From Apostichopus japonicus (taxonomy: Eukaryota > Echinodermata > Holothuroidea > Aspidochirotida > Stichopodidae): a DNA stretch of 64,000 nt. Location of the stretch: assembly GCF_037975245.1 (NCBI RefSeq), contig NC_092567.1, forward strand, positions 19,412,876 through 19,476,875, written 5' to 3'. Each line of letters starts with the position of its first letter. The first letter of the stretch is position 1. The notes under the pieces were generated by a model. It was not told the DNA's origin, did no database searches, and saw nothing but the letters and a program-made list of their open reading frames with translations. Positions 51,701 to 62,725 of this stretch are shown here, one piece after another. The translations under genes and the position numbers were made by a program.

Positions 51701-54700
51701 AAGACAACTAAAGACTGGCACCTAAACTTCTGTGTGGAAAGTATTGCAAGCTGACACAACAAACTTGATAAAATAGAAGTAAAAAATGAGAAAAGAAAGA
51801 AAGAAAAGAAATGAAAAAATTCTTTGAATACACTCCACAAACATAACTCATATCTAAAGGATATATTTGAGGAAGGTTTTCTTTCCGTGAGGGTAACATA
51901 ACTATCTCCAAGTTACGGGGAATAATCTCCTAGAGTAGGACCTTGACCAAAAGTACTTCTTGTTTGCAGCTTCTCAAGACAAAGGATCTAATTACTGGTG
52001 TGTAAAAGTGCTCCAAATCACAGGAAATTGTTTCGGAGCCACCAAAAAGCAAGTCAGTATGCAGAGCCGAAAAGGATGACCCGTTAATGAGACCAAAAGT
52101 GCAAACAAGACCAGAGAATATTTTACAAGTCTGGGGTGATCTTATCTTCTTAATTTCAAAGGACATCTCTGAGTAACCACTTCCTTTCAAGGTATATCTG
52201 TTTTTTATGTAAAGATTGGTTTTAATATCTTAATCAAGTTTTTCCCTGACCACTAACAAATAATTCATATGTTTTTGCTCCAGAAAAATATATCTTATTC
52301 TTACATCCAGCAGAGTAGATGCTGTTTTAGTGGCAATTGAAGACAAATTGTAAAAGGAAGGTAGATACTAAATCACTTTAATAGCATGAGAGCTGGAGAA
52401 AGATGTGATGCGATACTGGATAAATTGTTACCAGTGTTAGTTACTGAATCAGTCATAACAGGTTGCCCTCTTTCTCCCAAATTTGAACCTATGTATTGAG
52501 CGCTTTAGTCTTGATAGTCACTGGTTAATGTTATGACCTCCTCCCCCCACCCGCCACCCCCCACCCGCCACCCAGCCTAAATTGTTCAACCTATTCCAGA
52601 AAAACAAGCTTTTCCTCTGCTAGTCACGGGAGCAATATACATATATATGTGCCCTACAATTTCTGCTATGATTATTAAAAACCTAAGTTCTTTTGCGATT
52701 ACCAAATGACTGCAATATGCAATATTTGAGCGAGATCTTTCACGGATCTTTGTTGACTGGAAAGATACCATCACATAAATAGGCTTTATTCTGGGTTTCC
52801 TTCGACCCAAATGCTGTGGTGGTTACTCTCCTTGTAAACAAAGAAATGGTGTGGTAGTAAAGCTTCCTAGTCGTAGGTTATAACTGTATTAGACAAATTC
52901 CCAAGAATCGTACAACTCGTTGCTATGACAACTTGGACAATTTACGAGATAGGGAAAAAAAAAAAAAATTAAATTTATGGGGTAATTCTGACAAAATTGC
53001 ACAACTAATCAGTTTTCAAAGGAAGCTTTAACGTTTTGCAAGAATGCGATATATATATTCTTACCCTCGTCAAAACTAATGTCCGTAAATCCGTCAAGAC
53101 GCCAGTGCTTTCCTTGTTCAGACCAATAAACTAGTTGGGGCTCTTCGCTGTACAGAACATTATCTGGAAGTCTGATAATAAAACACAGCGATAGTGCATA
53201 AGATTAATGACAAATTAAAAGTTTCCTTTTCGAAGAATATCGTCAAAGTCACCAGGTGCTAAATTGTACATTGTCGTCCAGTATTCATATATTAATTTTT
53301 TGCTATATAAATAACAAAATTTAACTTTAACAAAGAAAAAAGGGGGAGAAAAAAACAAAAAAACAAAATTGACTTGTTTCACTGCCTAATTGCACTAAGA
53401 TCTTTTAAAGTCAAACTAAAGAAACCACAGTTGTTTATAAACGCTCGACCCCACAAAATGAACAAAGACCAAACACATTAATGGCAATCAAACCATAAAA
53501 CCTGCTTTGAAATTATACGACTTACTTGAATTTTATGCCAAGAGGAGGTGCTCCCAGGGCCTCAGCGGCCGCTGCTGCATTCGCCACAGCCTTGGGGTCC
53601 AGGGTTTGGCCCATAGTGATAGTCCCTGACAAGGTTTGGCCCAATTTAGGGGCATCATTTATAGCTGGATATGGGACTCTCTGCAACTCGCTGCTCGTCA
53701 CTAGAAAAAGAAAGACACAATTTGTGAATTACCGTCGAATATCATCTTCAAGTTTCATTTATTCTATTTGGTTTTAAGAGAGATTGGGACTAGTTATATT
53801 AGTACCTTACAAAATCATTCTTTACTTTCATGTGACCTGCTGTGATGCTCTGTTGGTCTATAAACCAGACCAATAACTTGGTATGACCTCATACAGTTAA
53901 ATACATTGTTAAAAAGACACTTCAGTTTTATATCCCTGAAACTGAAGCAATATTTGCAAAAGTATCTCTTACTACGCAATTTAAAAAATATCCATTTTGA
54001 GCCATATATAATTGCCACTGTTACATAATGGCATAGGAGGCAACCTTCCAAATAGTACTAATTTCAACTAATTAAAGGTACCAGCTCCCTCATTAAACCA
54101 ATCTAGCTTGTTTGCTTATCAACTGATTAATCACTTTGCTGTGATTTCCATTTTACTTGAATGCTTTCATTCTATACATTAAATGGAACTATAAATCACA
54201 TTGTGATTAATCCTCCCCCACAACAAAGAAAAAGAAAAGGAAAAAAAGAAGGTATAATTGTTTTGTCAGCATGTAAAATCATGCATGCTCTAACACGTTG
54301 CCACAGAAACGGCTGAAAACATATTGAATTAGGTTACAGCAAGGTCATAGGAAGCTGGAAATTACTGTGACAGGATAAGGCATTAATGGTTTTCTTCCTT
54401 CATAAACTTGAGCTTAAAGAGTAAACTCTCAAGAAGAGCTATGATAAGAAATAGAAAAAAAAGGTTCCCTCAAGGGAAAGAGTGATTTACTGCTGTTTAA
54501 AAAAGGAAACGATCTATATATATCCAAAATAGAAACCACCGAAATAATCTTGTAACTTAAAAAGACAAGGCACACACACTCCCAAGCATGTTTTAACTTG
54601 CTGAAATATGGACAGCACGTTTTACTATTAATGAACAACAATTTAGTACTCTTCTAACTGTTAAAGACTTGTTGCACAATCAACAATGGAGATGGCATTT

Positions 54701-54830
54701 AACCTTGTAATTTATTAGGAGGTACAGTTTAACAAAAGTTTAACAAAAACTTAGGCAAAGTGTGTGTTCGATTTCAAATTTAATATTCTTTATGAAAATG
54801 TTCTTTTCTCAATGCACTTTGTGTTGTTTG

Positions 54831-54881
<51 letters not shown>

Positions 54882-56737
54882 TATAGCTGTTAATGTAAAC
54901 ATTGACAACTTTTCATTCCAGATTCTTATGCAAATAGAAGGCTATGTCTAGACTCAACCCAGCTGGGACAACCTTTTTACAAACTGTCTTTTCATGTCCT
55001 GATTCAAAGCTCTCGTACTGACAGTACAAACCGAACAAGTGAGAAGAAACGGATGAATGTTACAAATAAACGTTTAATACCTTGCGTCATGATCCAGCCC
55101 TTAACTTGCTTCGGTTGAGGTGGCAGTGCCAAGAGGTCAAAGTTCAGGACACCGCCCAGAACTTGATAAGCTCTTAAATCTACTGTATCTTCATCTTCGA
55201 ATTCATTCATCTCATCATCGTCGTCCTCGTCGCCATCTTCATCACCGCCTCCCTCAGCGGCTTCTCCCTCAGTTGCCCCCGCTGCTTCAGCTGATCCTTG
55301 CTTCTCATCAGTCTTTTCATCATTTTCTCCTGAGGAAATTTATAAAATCCAGTTTTTTAATTATTGTAGTTTGTGATCACTCCAACCGATGAGAAACACT
55401 ACATATTTAGAGCGGGGCTAACTTGTGTCTGTGTGTGGGATGGGAGTTGTGGGGAGGGGGGACGGCATTCAAGTGTTTGGGCGTACAGGTTGGGTCCTGA
55501 AGGCCTGGGTACCTCTCTACGACCTTAATGTGATGTCTAGCTGTTCCTATTTCTCCTTGGGTCATTTACCTGCTGCTTCTCCGACCACTTCAGCGGTATC
55601 TTCATCTTTCTTCTCTTCGGTCTCTTTTGCATCTCCTTCGACTTCCTTCTATGAGAACAAAGGCAAGAATATTGTCAATCGTAAGTTCACAAGACAGATA
55701 AGGGTAAATTTATGTGTAAAAACAGTAGATCTGGCAGGTGGTCAACTGGGGGGAGGGGGGCAGGGATGAGGACACTGCACATCAGTCTTGAAAGTCATTG
55801 AAATATTAAGTTTTGACTGCAATGAAGAACAGACGCTATTTCCTGAAAGTTCTATTTGATAATTAGTCTAATGTATTACCTTGTCCTCTTCTACAGCCTC
55901 CCCTGCCTCTCCTCCTTTTGGTTCCTCTCCATTCTGTTTCTCCTCCTCGGGAAGCTCTACGACCTCCAAAACGGATGTCTTCTTCTTCTTTTTCTTTAAG
56001 CTGAAGGTCCGACAGCGGTGAGAGTAGTGGTCGTATTTTGTCTGGATGAAACGGACAGCGACATCGGAGAGAGCAAGTTGCTTCGGGAGCTCGAAGGAGA
56101 GTTTACTCTTTTCAAACTCGTATGATTTAAATCTGGGAAGAAAAATTCAGAAAATCTCAGAAAAGCATTAAAGGTCGGGCAAAGCTAGGTCATAAATATG
56201 ACTGTTTGTGCATGAACAAATATGATACACACACATTTACTCATCCCCAATTTGGTCACTTTAATAATACAAAAGGACTGAGGCCTCATAGAAAGGCTTT
56301 GTCTAAAATTCATCTAAAAAGTTTGTCTAAAAAACTTTGTCTAAAAAGTTCTTTTATTCGTACCGACAGGAATGACGGTAAATATCATCATTGAAAGAAA
56401 TAGTTCAGAGGTTTTCCATATTTATCGCTAATAACTTCAAACATGTAAAACAACACTTCACAACAACACATAGATACTCATATGAAGTACAGGTCAAGAG
56501 AAAATGACATTTAAAAAGTCACCTCGTCTGCCCAACATTTTAAACTGAACAAACGTGGTTATGATGTCGTCTATTCAACTCTTTGACGATATGCAACCTA
56601 GATGGACCATATATACCTCAAAGCTGTGAACACCTTCACAAAAAAAGTATTGCTTTCTGAGAGAACAAATGAGCTGTTTTAGGGTTTTTAAATGTAATAG
56701 AAAATTGTCACAAAAGAAAAAAGAAATTCAATGACAA

Positions 56738-56768
<31 letters not shown>

Positions 56769-56993
56769 TTTTTTATCTAGTAATTCACTTGTATTTGTAA
56801 CTTGAAACAGGGATCTGTGAGGACTTAACAACTTCCTGCCTGCCTGAATTCTATTTGATTATTTTCCAGATGAAAAGACTGAAACTAACCTGGGATTTTT
56901 GGTGAGGTTCCCCCAAACCATGAAAAGCATGCATTCATTTCCGTTTACTAGTTGTAGGTTGCCCGATTCACTATCGGCTTGGTACGTAGCTCC
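45585..56993 (-). CDS. DNAI7: DNAI7 / CASC1 (IC97, FAP94), C-terminal 12 exons, N-terminus not found
   Basis: DNAI7 is a ciliary protein; its Chlamydomonas homologue IC97 belongs to inner arm dynein I1 and contacts tubulin. Exons (minus): 56993-56890, 56132-55880, 55648-55570, 55329-55081, 53700-53526, 53171-53065, 50552-50386, 49830-49732, 48613-48542, 47962-47813, 46370-46269, 45719-45585. Phases agree at all eleven junctions, giving 563 residues plus stop. Family blocks: WGNLTKNPR, LALSDVAVRFIQTKYDHYS, EDTVDLRAYQVLGGVLNFDL, QGKHWRLDGFTDISF, IQDKHINMPFQSWELKPL, MALTASNFAYSWSKWN, and the end KVVTYS. Residues encoded at 55570-55648 and the 5' part of 55081-55329 form a long Asp/Glu-rich insert. 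Human CASC1 is about 716 aa, so about 170-200 N-terminal residues (a Glu/Lys-rich coiled coil) are missing; none was recognised up to 64000. Confidence 0.95.
45806..45882. repeat. 30-bp (17+13) tandem repeat
   Basis: About 2.5 units built from tggtccctccaatgcaa and tggtccctccaat, in the last DNAI7 intron. Confidence 0.9.
46269..46370 (-). CDS. DNAI7: DNAI7 exon
   Basis: Encodes DAWSLLLMRKDRCFKLKMSE and QDEEFSEVYAEGTQ; both edges phase 0. Confidence 0.95.
46557..46923 (+). mobile_element. TTAA MITE family, copy E
   Basis: Full-length, TTAA at both edges, TIR TTAAAGGGTGTGAAGACTCG. In a DNAI7 intron, antisense to the gene. Confidence 0.93.
47813..47962 (-). CDS. DNAI7: DNAI7 exon
   Basis: Encodes YQQMALTASNFAYSWSKWNC; the MAL.(S)..FA(F/Y).WSKWN motif is diagnostic. 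Confidence 0.96.
48039..48142. repeat. 30-bp tandem repeat
   Basis: About 3.4 copies of gtgggaggtcaaatgcaagg, in a DNAI7 intron. Confidence 0.93.
48542..48613 (-). CDS. DNAI7: DNAI7 exon
   Basis: Only 24 codons, TMRAAGVNVFPERDSKKYVN..., matching the AGLNIFP segment of human CASC1. Confidence 0.92.
49347..49709 (-). mobile_element. TTAA MITE family, copy F
   Basis: Full-length in reverse orientation: begins TTAAAGGCATTGAAGACTTG and ends GAGTCTTCACACCCTTTAA, TTAA both sides. Confidence 0.93.
49732..49830 (-). CDS. DNAI7: DNAI7 exon
   Basis: Encodes EELCCFHLSAESDPKPSLDS and IINKWMPPQELIK. A TTAA MITE ends about 17 bp past its donor. Confidence 0.92.
50386..50552 (-). CDS. DNAI7: DNAI7 exon
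   Basis: Encodes FGQIACIQDKHINMPFQSWE then LKPLGANHVKLTIVAAILEV, the best conserved block of the family. Confidence 0.97.
50950..51315. repeat. 65-75-bp tandem repeat
   Basis: Five copies of acactcttccaagaagtcac then aaggttta.aaatgagcaag, with variable C-rich spacers, in a DNAI7 intron. Confidence 0.93.
53065..53171 (-). CDS. DNAI7: DNAI7 exon
   Basis: Encodes QLVYWSEQGKHWRLDGFTDI, aligned with human VRWDAEGKHWRTDGISNV. Confidence 0.95.
53526..53700 (-). CDS. DNAI7: DNAI7 exon
   Basis: Encodes ELQRVPYPAINDAPK and an Ala-rich stretch (AVANAAAAAEALGAPPLGIK). Phase 2-57 codons-2 links both neighbours. Confidence 0.9.
54833..54881. repeat. (TA)n microsatellite
   Basis: About 24 TA units with one interruption, in a DNAI7 intron. 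Confidence 0.97.
54957..55040. mobile_element. Partial copy of the 10254 MITE family
   Basis: cccagctgggacaac and tcaaagctctcgtactgac followed by agtac match the left half of 10254-10432. The right half is absent. It lies 40 bp from the donor of exon 55081-55329. Confidence 0.6.
55081..55329 (-). CDS. DNAI7: DNAI7 exon
   Basis: An Asp/Glu-rich start leads to DTVDLRAYQVLGGVLNFDLL and LPPQPKQVKGWIMTQ, closely matching the VDL...LGGVY...LPPQ block of CASC1. Confidence 0.96.
55570..55648 (-). CDS. DNAI7: DNAI7 exon, acidic insert
   Basis: Encodes KEVEGDAKETEEKKDEDTAE and on to VVGEAA. Low complexity; the call rests on splice sites and phase (26 codons plus 1). Confidence 0.85.
55880..56132 (-). 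CDS. DNAI7: DNAI7 exon
   Basis: Encodes KLSFELPKQLALSDVAVRFI and QTKYDHYSHRCR, then a six-lysine run and the start of the acidic insert. Donor GACAAG|GTAATA. Confidence 0.95.
56747..56770. repeat. (TA)n microsatellite
   Basis: Twelve TA units after an A-rich run. Confidence 0.95.
56890..56993 (-). CDS. DNAI7: DNAI7 exon
   Basis: Encodes NGNECMLFMVWGNLTKNPR. It begins in phase 0 after TTTCAG, so a 5' neighbour must end in phase 0; none was found. Confidence 0.92.
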
Positions 56994-57344
56994 CTGAAAT
57001 GAGACAAACAGCAAACACTTCAACAATCATTTGTAAAATGAAAATGAATTTAATTATTAACCAGAAATTGGCGGGAAACAGCAGAAAGACAAAGAACTTA
57101 TCGAACAAAACCAGACTTTAAAGCAGGTGTTAATCTATGCTGAATGTACTGTATATACGACCTGTTCAAAGTATCTCTTTCGAGATCCGGCTTAAGGAAT
57201 TACAAATGACTTCGAGTTGGTTAGAATCATGTTTGATCTCTAGAGTAAGCGAAACAGAACTAGTATTGTTCGATACAGGTGACAAACACCTACAGTGGAA
57301 TTACGACCTTCCTTACCGGTTTCGAACCTATGGACATACAATCA

Positions 57345-57420
57345 GCGTCCATAGCCTAGTGGTTAGGGTGTCCGCATATAAAGCGTTCGAATCCCGGTGG
57401 AGGCTGGAAGTATTTCACCT
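57345..57420 (+). mobile_element. tRNA-derived SINE head
   Basis: A-box-like tagcctagtggttagggtg and B-box-like gttcgaatccc at tRNA spacing. The T-stem does not pair, so it is a SINE or pseudo-tRNA rather than a working tRNA. It runs into a TA microsatellite at 57453. Confidence 0.7.
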
Positions 57421-57449
57421 TTCTGGATTTTCCAACTCATTATGTTTCC

Positions 57450-57452
<3 letters not shown>

Positions 57453-57514
<62 letters not shown>

Positions 57515-57519
57515 TATAT
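57453..57519. repeat. (TA)n microsatellite
   Basis: About 30 TA units with a few interruptions, directly after the SINE body and possibly its tail. Confidence 0.95.
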
Positions 57520-58856
57520 CAATAAATCACTTTGGTCGAACAATTTTTATGGATGTATCTGCTGTTCAATTAACATCTAGAATTCTACTCAGTGTTATCA
57601 AATTGTGGTAAAATACATGTCCCCTGTATAACTCTGCGTTCCTAACTTGTAGCAGGATATATTATTATTTATGTCATAGTAACAAGGTCAGCAGCACTTT
57701 CAGTTCCACATGGAGGAAAATCAGTGGCATTTCCAAGGCCTTACGGGGGATTTCCGTCAGGGAGGTATTAATACAATGCTGTACAATGTTACAGGAGATT
57801 CATTCTGATTCGATAATTACGTATGAAGAGTGCAGGGCAGAGTGCTCTCAACAGTGGGGATCTCATCTCCACCCACACCTCCCCCTCTTAATCTTCCCAT
57901 CCTTTTGTAGAAACACAGTAACAAATGAATACTTATTTGTTACTAATCAAAAGAGGAAATGAAATGTCCTCATCTCTTGAATCTACCCTCCACCTAGCTC
58001 CTCCCTTCCACCTAGCTCCTCCCCTCTCCTAGCTCCTCCCCTCCCCAATGCTATCCATCTGTTGTACAATATGTACCAATAATAAATGAGTTATTATTAT
58101 GTCCGTAATTGAACATTTCCCTCCCTTTGTTTCCCCTCGTCATCCCACCCCACTATAACTTCTCCTGGTTGTAGAAACACCAACAATTGGAGAATGCTTA
58201 TTGTCGCTACACAAATTTATGCTTAGACCGACTGCCCTTTTTGTGTTTTATATCAAATCTCTGAATAACTGCACCCAAAGCTTGAACGAAAGATTGCAAA
58301 ACTGCCCCGGCACCAAGATAATGATATGTAGGGCAGGTTTACATTACACCTTAAATATTCTAAGCCATGACCGACACTCACACAAAAGAAAATGTTAATT
58401 TCAACTGTTTGAAAGTTCAAAGTACTCTTCTTCTCATTGTCTATACATAATTGAGTCAGCTAACGATGTGACACGATATCACAAACACACACACACATAT
58501 ACGTACAGTACACTGTGACACGTTGGCGTACTGGCTAATTACTTTATGTGATAAGGGTTCTGTTGCCGTACTGCCACATGTGACTTATTATCGCTGAGTC
58601 AGGGGAAATTACCTTTATCCGCTTCTCTACCAGGGAAATCAAATTTCCTTTATGTAAAAATTATAGACTAACGAGATGTGACGGACGTCAATTGTTAGTG
58701 GGATGCACTGGAATTTGAATAACGCTTAGCAAGTTGCGTAGAGATTCGAGCTACAGCTCGATAAACTGATTCTGAAGCAATCTGAGAAAAAGTAATATAT
58801 GCCAGTAGGGCACATTGTAACCTTAACTGTGATTTCACACCCTTTAGCCCTGATAT

Positions 58857-59095
58857 AGTGTGGAGTGTTAGCTTACTGGTTAATGCCGGTGCCTTTCAAT
58901 CATAAGGTCCAGAGTTCGAGTCACTCCAAGATTAATGTATGGCGTCCAGTTACAGAGTTTTTGACAATTGACAATTCATAATCAAGGACATTAATATATG
59001 AATCTAAGAGACTGACTTCGGTCAGCTTGCGACTTTGATAAGCCAATGATGGCTTCTTCGCGAGTTCCTACTTGCAGGAGGATCTAAATACATAC
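58857..59095 (+). mobile_element. tRNA-derived SINE
   Basis: Head with ttagcttactggttaatgc (A-box-like) and agagttcgagtcactcc (B-box-like), a body of about 150 bp and a catacatacata end. Confidence 0.65.
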
Positions 59096-60168
59096 ATACA
59101 TATAGAGTACTACTCTATCGTCAGTAACATATACACAAGATAGTTATATTCAAGCCCAGAACAGTGTACAGGTGCTATTATACGAGGGAATAATTTATCT
59201 GGTATCGTATTAAAAACAAGGCTAGGAAAAACAGTCCAATTACTACGCAAGTGCAAAGCTGTAGGGCAGATCACGTTCACAGGAAGTAAGGATTTTACAA
59301 GAGACAAATCTCATAGCCTTTAAGACTGCTATGCAAACTTTGATCCTTTAATTTACTCCTTGCATCAACTTACTATTTTAATATAAAAAATATGTCCTAG
59401 AGATATGAATGGAGACACAATCCCAAACTACCATCTGAAGCTGATATGATAAATTCCTTCAAAACGGCTAAGAAATTCTCGCTGCGTCATTTTAAAGGTA
59501 TCCTATATTATAACAGTCCTGTGTTCTTGGCAAAATCTGTGATGTCATAGCGCCAAATAAAATCTGTAACTTTTAGGTCTTCATATTGTCACGGGTCAGT
59601 AGAATGTTAACACTAAAACCAATGCCATAAATAATAGGTCAGTATTTATAAATTTTAAATTTTTTTTTTCAATATTGATAGTAATTAACACATACAGAAA
59701 AGGAGCACATACTCTATGCATGGTTCTATGGATGTCATACTTGGACTTGCCTAAGTCATCAACCTTATGCGTAACAACGTCATGTGCACCATATTTCAAA
59801 CGTGGACTACAAATTGTCTAAAATTAAGAAAGGTTTGGGTTAATTTACTGGAGAATTTTTGCTTAACTTTGAAAAAGGGAGTGTACTGTACGTCCCAACA
59901 CCGATTCTTGAACCCGGAGGAGTGTTCTGAGTTTCCAGCGAATGAATGTAAAATGACAAGAAAATCACACGACTGAACGTTTTTTTCTCTTAAAACTGAT
60001 CTAAAAAACAGAGTAAGATTTTTGGCTTTTTCATCATTCTTACCTCTTATCACATAGATCAATATTGATGGTTTGGGTTTGGCCATCTTTGTGTTAAACT
60101 TTTCAATATTATGGCAATATCAGGTCAATATTTCACATATGACTAGAAATATCTCAATCCATCTAAGA

Positions 60169-60534
60169 CAGGGGTGGGCAACATACGGTCCGCGGGCCAC
60201 ATGGCACCCGCCAGTGATTTTTTTGCGGCCCGTGAGATGTCTCAAGTAAAAGAAAAAAATTCAATCTATTTTACATCATCACAAAAATGAGCTAGTTGCT
60301 CAGAATTTATCGGCACTAATGATGCTGTCAGGTAGGCCTATGATCCCCATTAATTATCAACTGTACTGTATTGACATTATGTTTTTGTGAATACAGATTT
60401 AGTACACACACCTGCTTGAAAGTCCTCGGAGTCAAATATTTGAAATCAACAGCAGGTCGTTGTTTAGGTGCGGCCCAGTCAATTTTTCACTCCTTATATC
60501 TGGCCCATTTATTCAAGAAGGTTGCCCACCCCTG
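60169..60534. mobile_element. hAT (Charlie-like) MITE with 8-bp TSD
   Basis: Termini CAGGGGTGGGCAAC and GTTGCCCACCCCTG are perfect 14-bp inverted repeats of the type known from hAT-Charlie elements. Identical flanks ATCTAAGA at 60161-60168 and 60535-60542. Length 366 bp, non-coding. Confidence 0.95.
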
Positions 60535-61684
60535 ATCTAAGATATAATTTTGGTTTACAACCAGTTTGCTACTCCTTGGCAGAGTCATTTTGAGAAAATT
60601 AAAAAATTCCCCTTAATTGGAAGTAACGTTTCATGCTCTTTCACCAACATATGAACGTTTTTTTTTTTAATATTTAAAATTTTGTGCAGGTATATGCTAC
60701 TCTCTGTTTTAACTTTTAGTTATGGCAGTACACGATGAGGTACTTCAGGTAAGCTTCACTTGAAACTAGGTTTCAATTTCAAAAGATCTCTTCTTCAATA
60801 ATTTATGGAAGAAATTGTACATATTTTATATGATTCTGCAGAATGTTAAAAATACTGCTTTCAATCTATGTTGTACTTATCACTTTCTATTTTTGAAAAT
60901 AATTTAAATAAAAATCCTTTTAATTTTCTGAGGGTCGTCAGTTAAAGCGGCTGGGTTACATAGTCTAACACACTCCTTTTTACTTAGGTCAGTTCCTCAA
61001 AAACAACACAAAACTCGATAAAAAAAGGTGACATTTTGATGGACTCATATGACTTAGATTCCATGCTTTACAATTTATCAAGGAAAAAGGGATGTTGAAT
61101 GTTCTCTTAACATTGTTTTCCAAAAGCCAAAAATATTTCAGTCCACTTTTTTAATTTGATCTTTTGACTTTTATTACAACTCGCCAGGCTTTCATCAGTT
61201 TATGTTCGTACTCTCTGATACATGTGCTTTTAGCTGAAGCAGTTTATTCAAGTGAGAACTGCAACAGTTTTGAATGTTTTAGGAGACTTGTCAAACTAAT
61301 ATTTCTTATATTCAGTTATAGCAGTGCTTTGGCTTTAAATATGCCTTTATTCCACTTCCCAGATATGTCCAATGCAGTAATTAACTTCTATCCCATATGT
61401 TTTGTAGTAACTTCCTATCGTAAAGGTACTACTACCTAGAATGCTTGGATTCAGACCAGCAAAAATTCAAGAATTTAACCATCGTGCTCCACCGATCAAC
61501 TTGCATTCCTGAGTCACTGGTTAAACCAATTGTAAAACAACTAATTTATGGCACAATGTACAATCTGAGTAAAAACAAATCAGATTGTCAATTGTGCTAT
61601 AAATTAAGTTTACTTTCCATGTCTTAATCATGTGGTATTTGCATTTTGATCGGGCCAGTCACCATGTAAACACAACCAGAAGAA

Positions 61685-61815
61685 TTCAAGGGTGTGAAGA
61701 CTCGCGCAAAAAGAAACGTCTAATGCCAGTTATCTGACCTAGTTTCGAATGAAGTGAAACAGAAGTGTTAGACACCACCATCGATCCTAGAAAATACATT
61801 CACAGCTTGCTACAG
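61685..61815 (+). mobile_element. TTAA MITE family, copy G, 5' third only
   Basis: Matches other copies from aagggtgtgaagactcgcgc to cacagcttgctac, then stops abruptly. The left TTAA is mutated to TTCA. Confidence 0.9.
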
Positions 61816-62109
61816 ACGATTTATATCCGAATGAAGAGAATTGCATTTGAGGTTGACCGTTATTTGACTTTCCTTAAGTTAGGTTTGTGGAAAATTCAGT
61901 TCTTACTGGGACGAAAACATGATAGTAAAACATGTAGTCTACTGTTAAAAAAAAAGCCAGAAAGAAATCAAATGTGTTTATCAGTTTGACAACATATGAC
62001 AGCATTTGCTCCTGAACTAAAGCAACTATGCCCATAGTATAACCATCACTTTCTTGTGTATACCTTAGAAGAAATTTCTAATCTGAGTAGTGTTTCAAAG
62101 ATCTGTTTA

Positions 62110-62725
62110 GAAGAGATACAAACCCAACCCTTTATTTATGTGATAGAGATCGGACATGAACACCCCTCCACAAACACTATTGATTTATGTGATAGAGATA
62201 ACTGTCGTAAACAACACCCCCACCCCTTTCCACTACCACAGACAGGAGACACAAACCCAACCATCATTATTGATCTTTGTGATAGAAATAACCGTCATAA
62301 ACTACCCCCCCCCCTCCCTCCACAGACGGTAGACACAAACCCAACCATCTTATTGATCTGTGATAGAGATAACCGTCATAAACTACCCCCCCCCCCCTCC
62401 CTCCACAGACAGGAGACACAAGCCCAACCATAATTATTGATCTATTTGATATAGATAACCGTTATAAACTACCCCCCACCCCTCCCCCTCCAAAGACAGG
62501 AGACACAAACCGAACTATCATTAATGATCTATGTGATAGAGATAACCATCATAAACTACCCCCCACCCCTTCCCCCTCCATAGACAGGAGACACAAGCCC
62601 AACCATAATTATTGATCTACTTGATATAGATAACCGTTATAAACTACCCCCCTCCCCCCTCCCTCCACAGATGGGAGACACAAACCCAACCATCATTAAT
62701 GATCTGTGATAGAGATAACGGTCAT
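62110..62725. repeat. 85-95-bp minisatellite
   Basis: About seven copies of a unit with gatagagataaccgtcata, a C-rich run and gacaggagacacaaaccca. Spacing between successive gata.aga blocks is about 77-92 bp. Confidence 0.93.

Noticed and set aside
55120-55392. Plus-strand frame with His/Arg/Pro-rich translation
   Set aside because: It is antisense to a well supported DNAI7 exon with conserved protein sequence.
57345-57420. Functional tRNA gene
   Set aside because: A- and B-box-like sequences exist, but the T-stem and acceptor stem do not pair; a tRNA-derived SINE fits better.
59110-59307. Minus-strand frame considered as a reverse-transcriptase end or DNAI7 exon
   Set aside because: No recognisable motif on either strand and no convincing splice sites.
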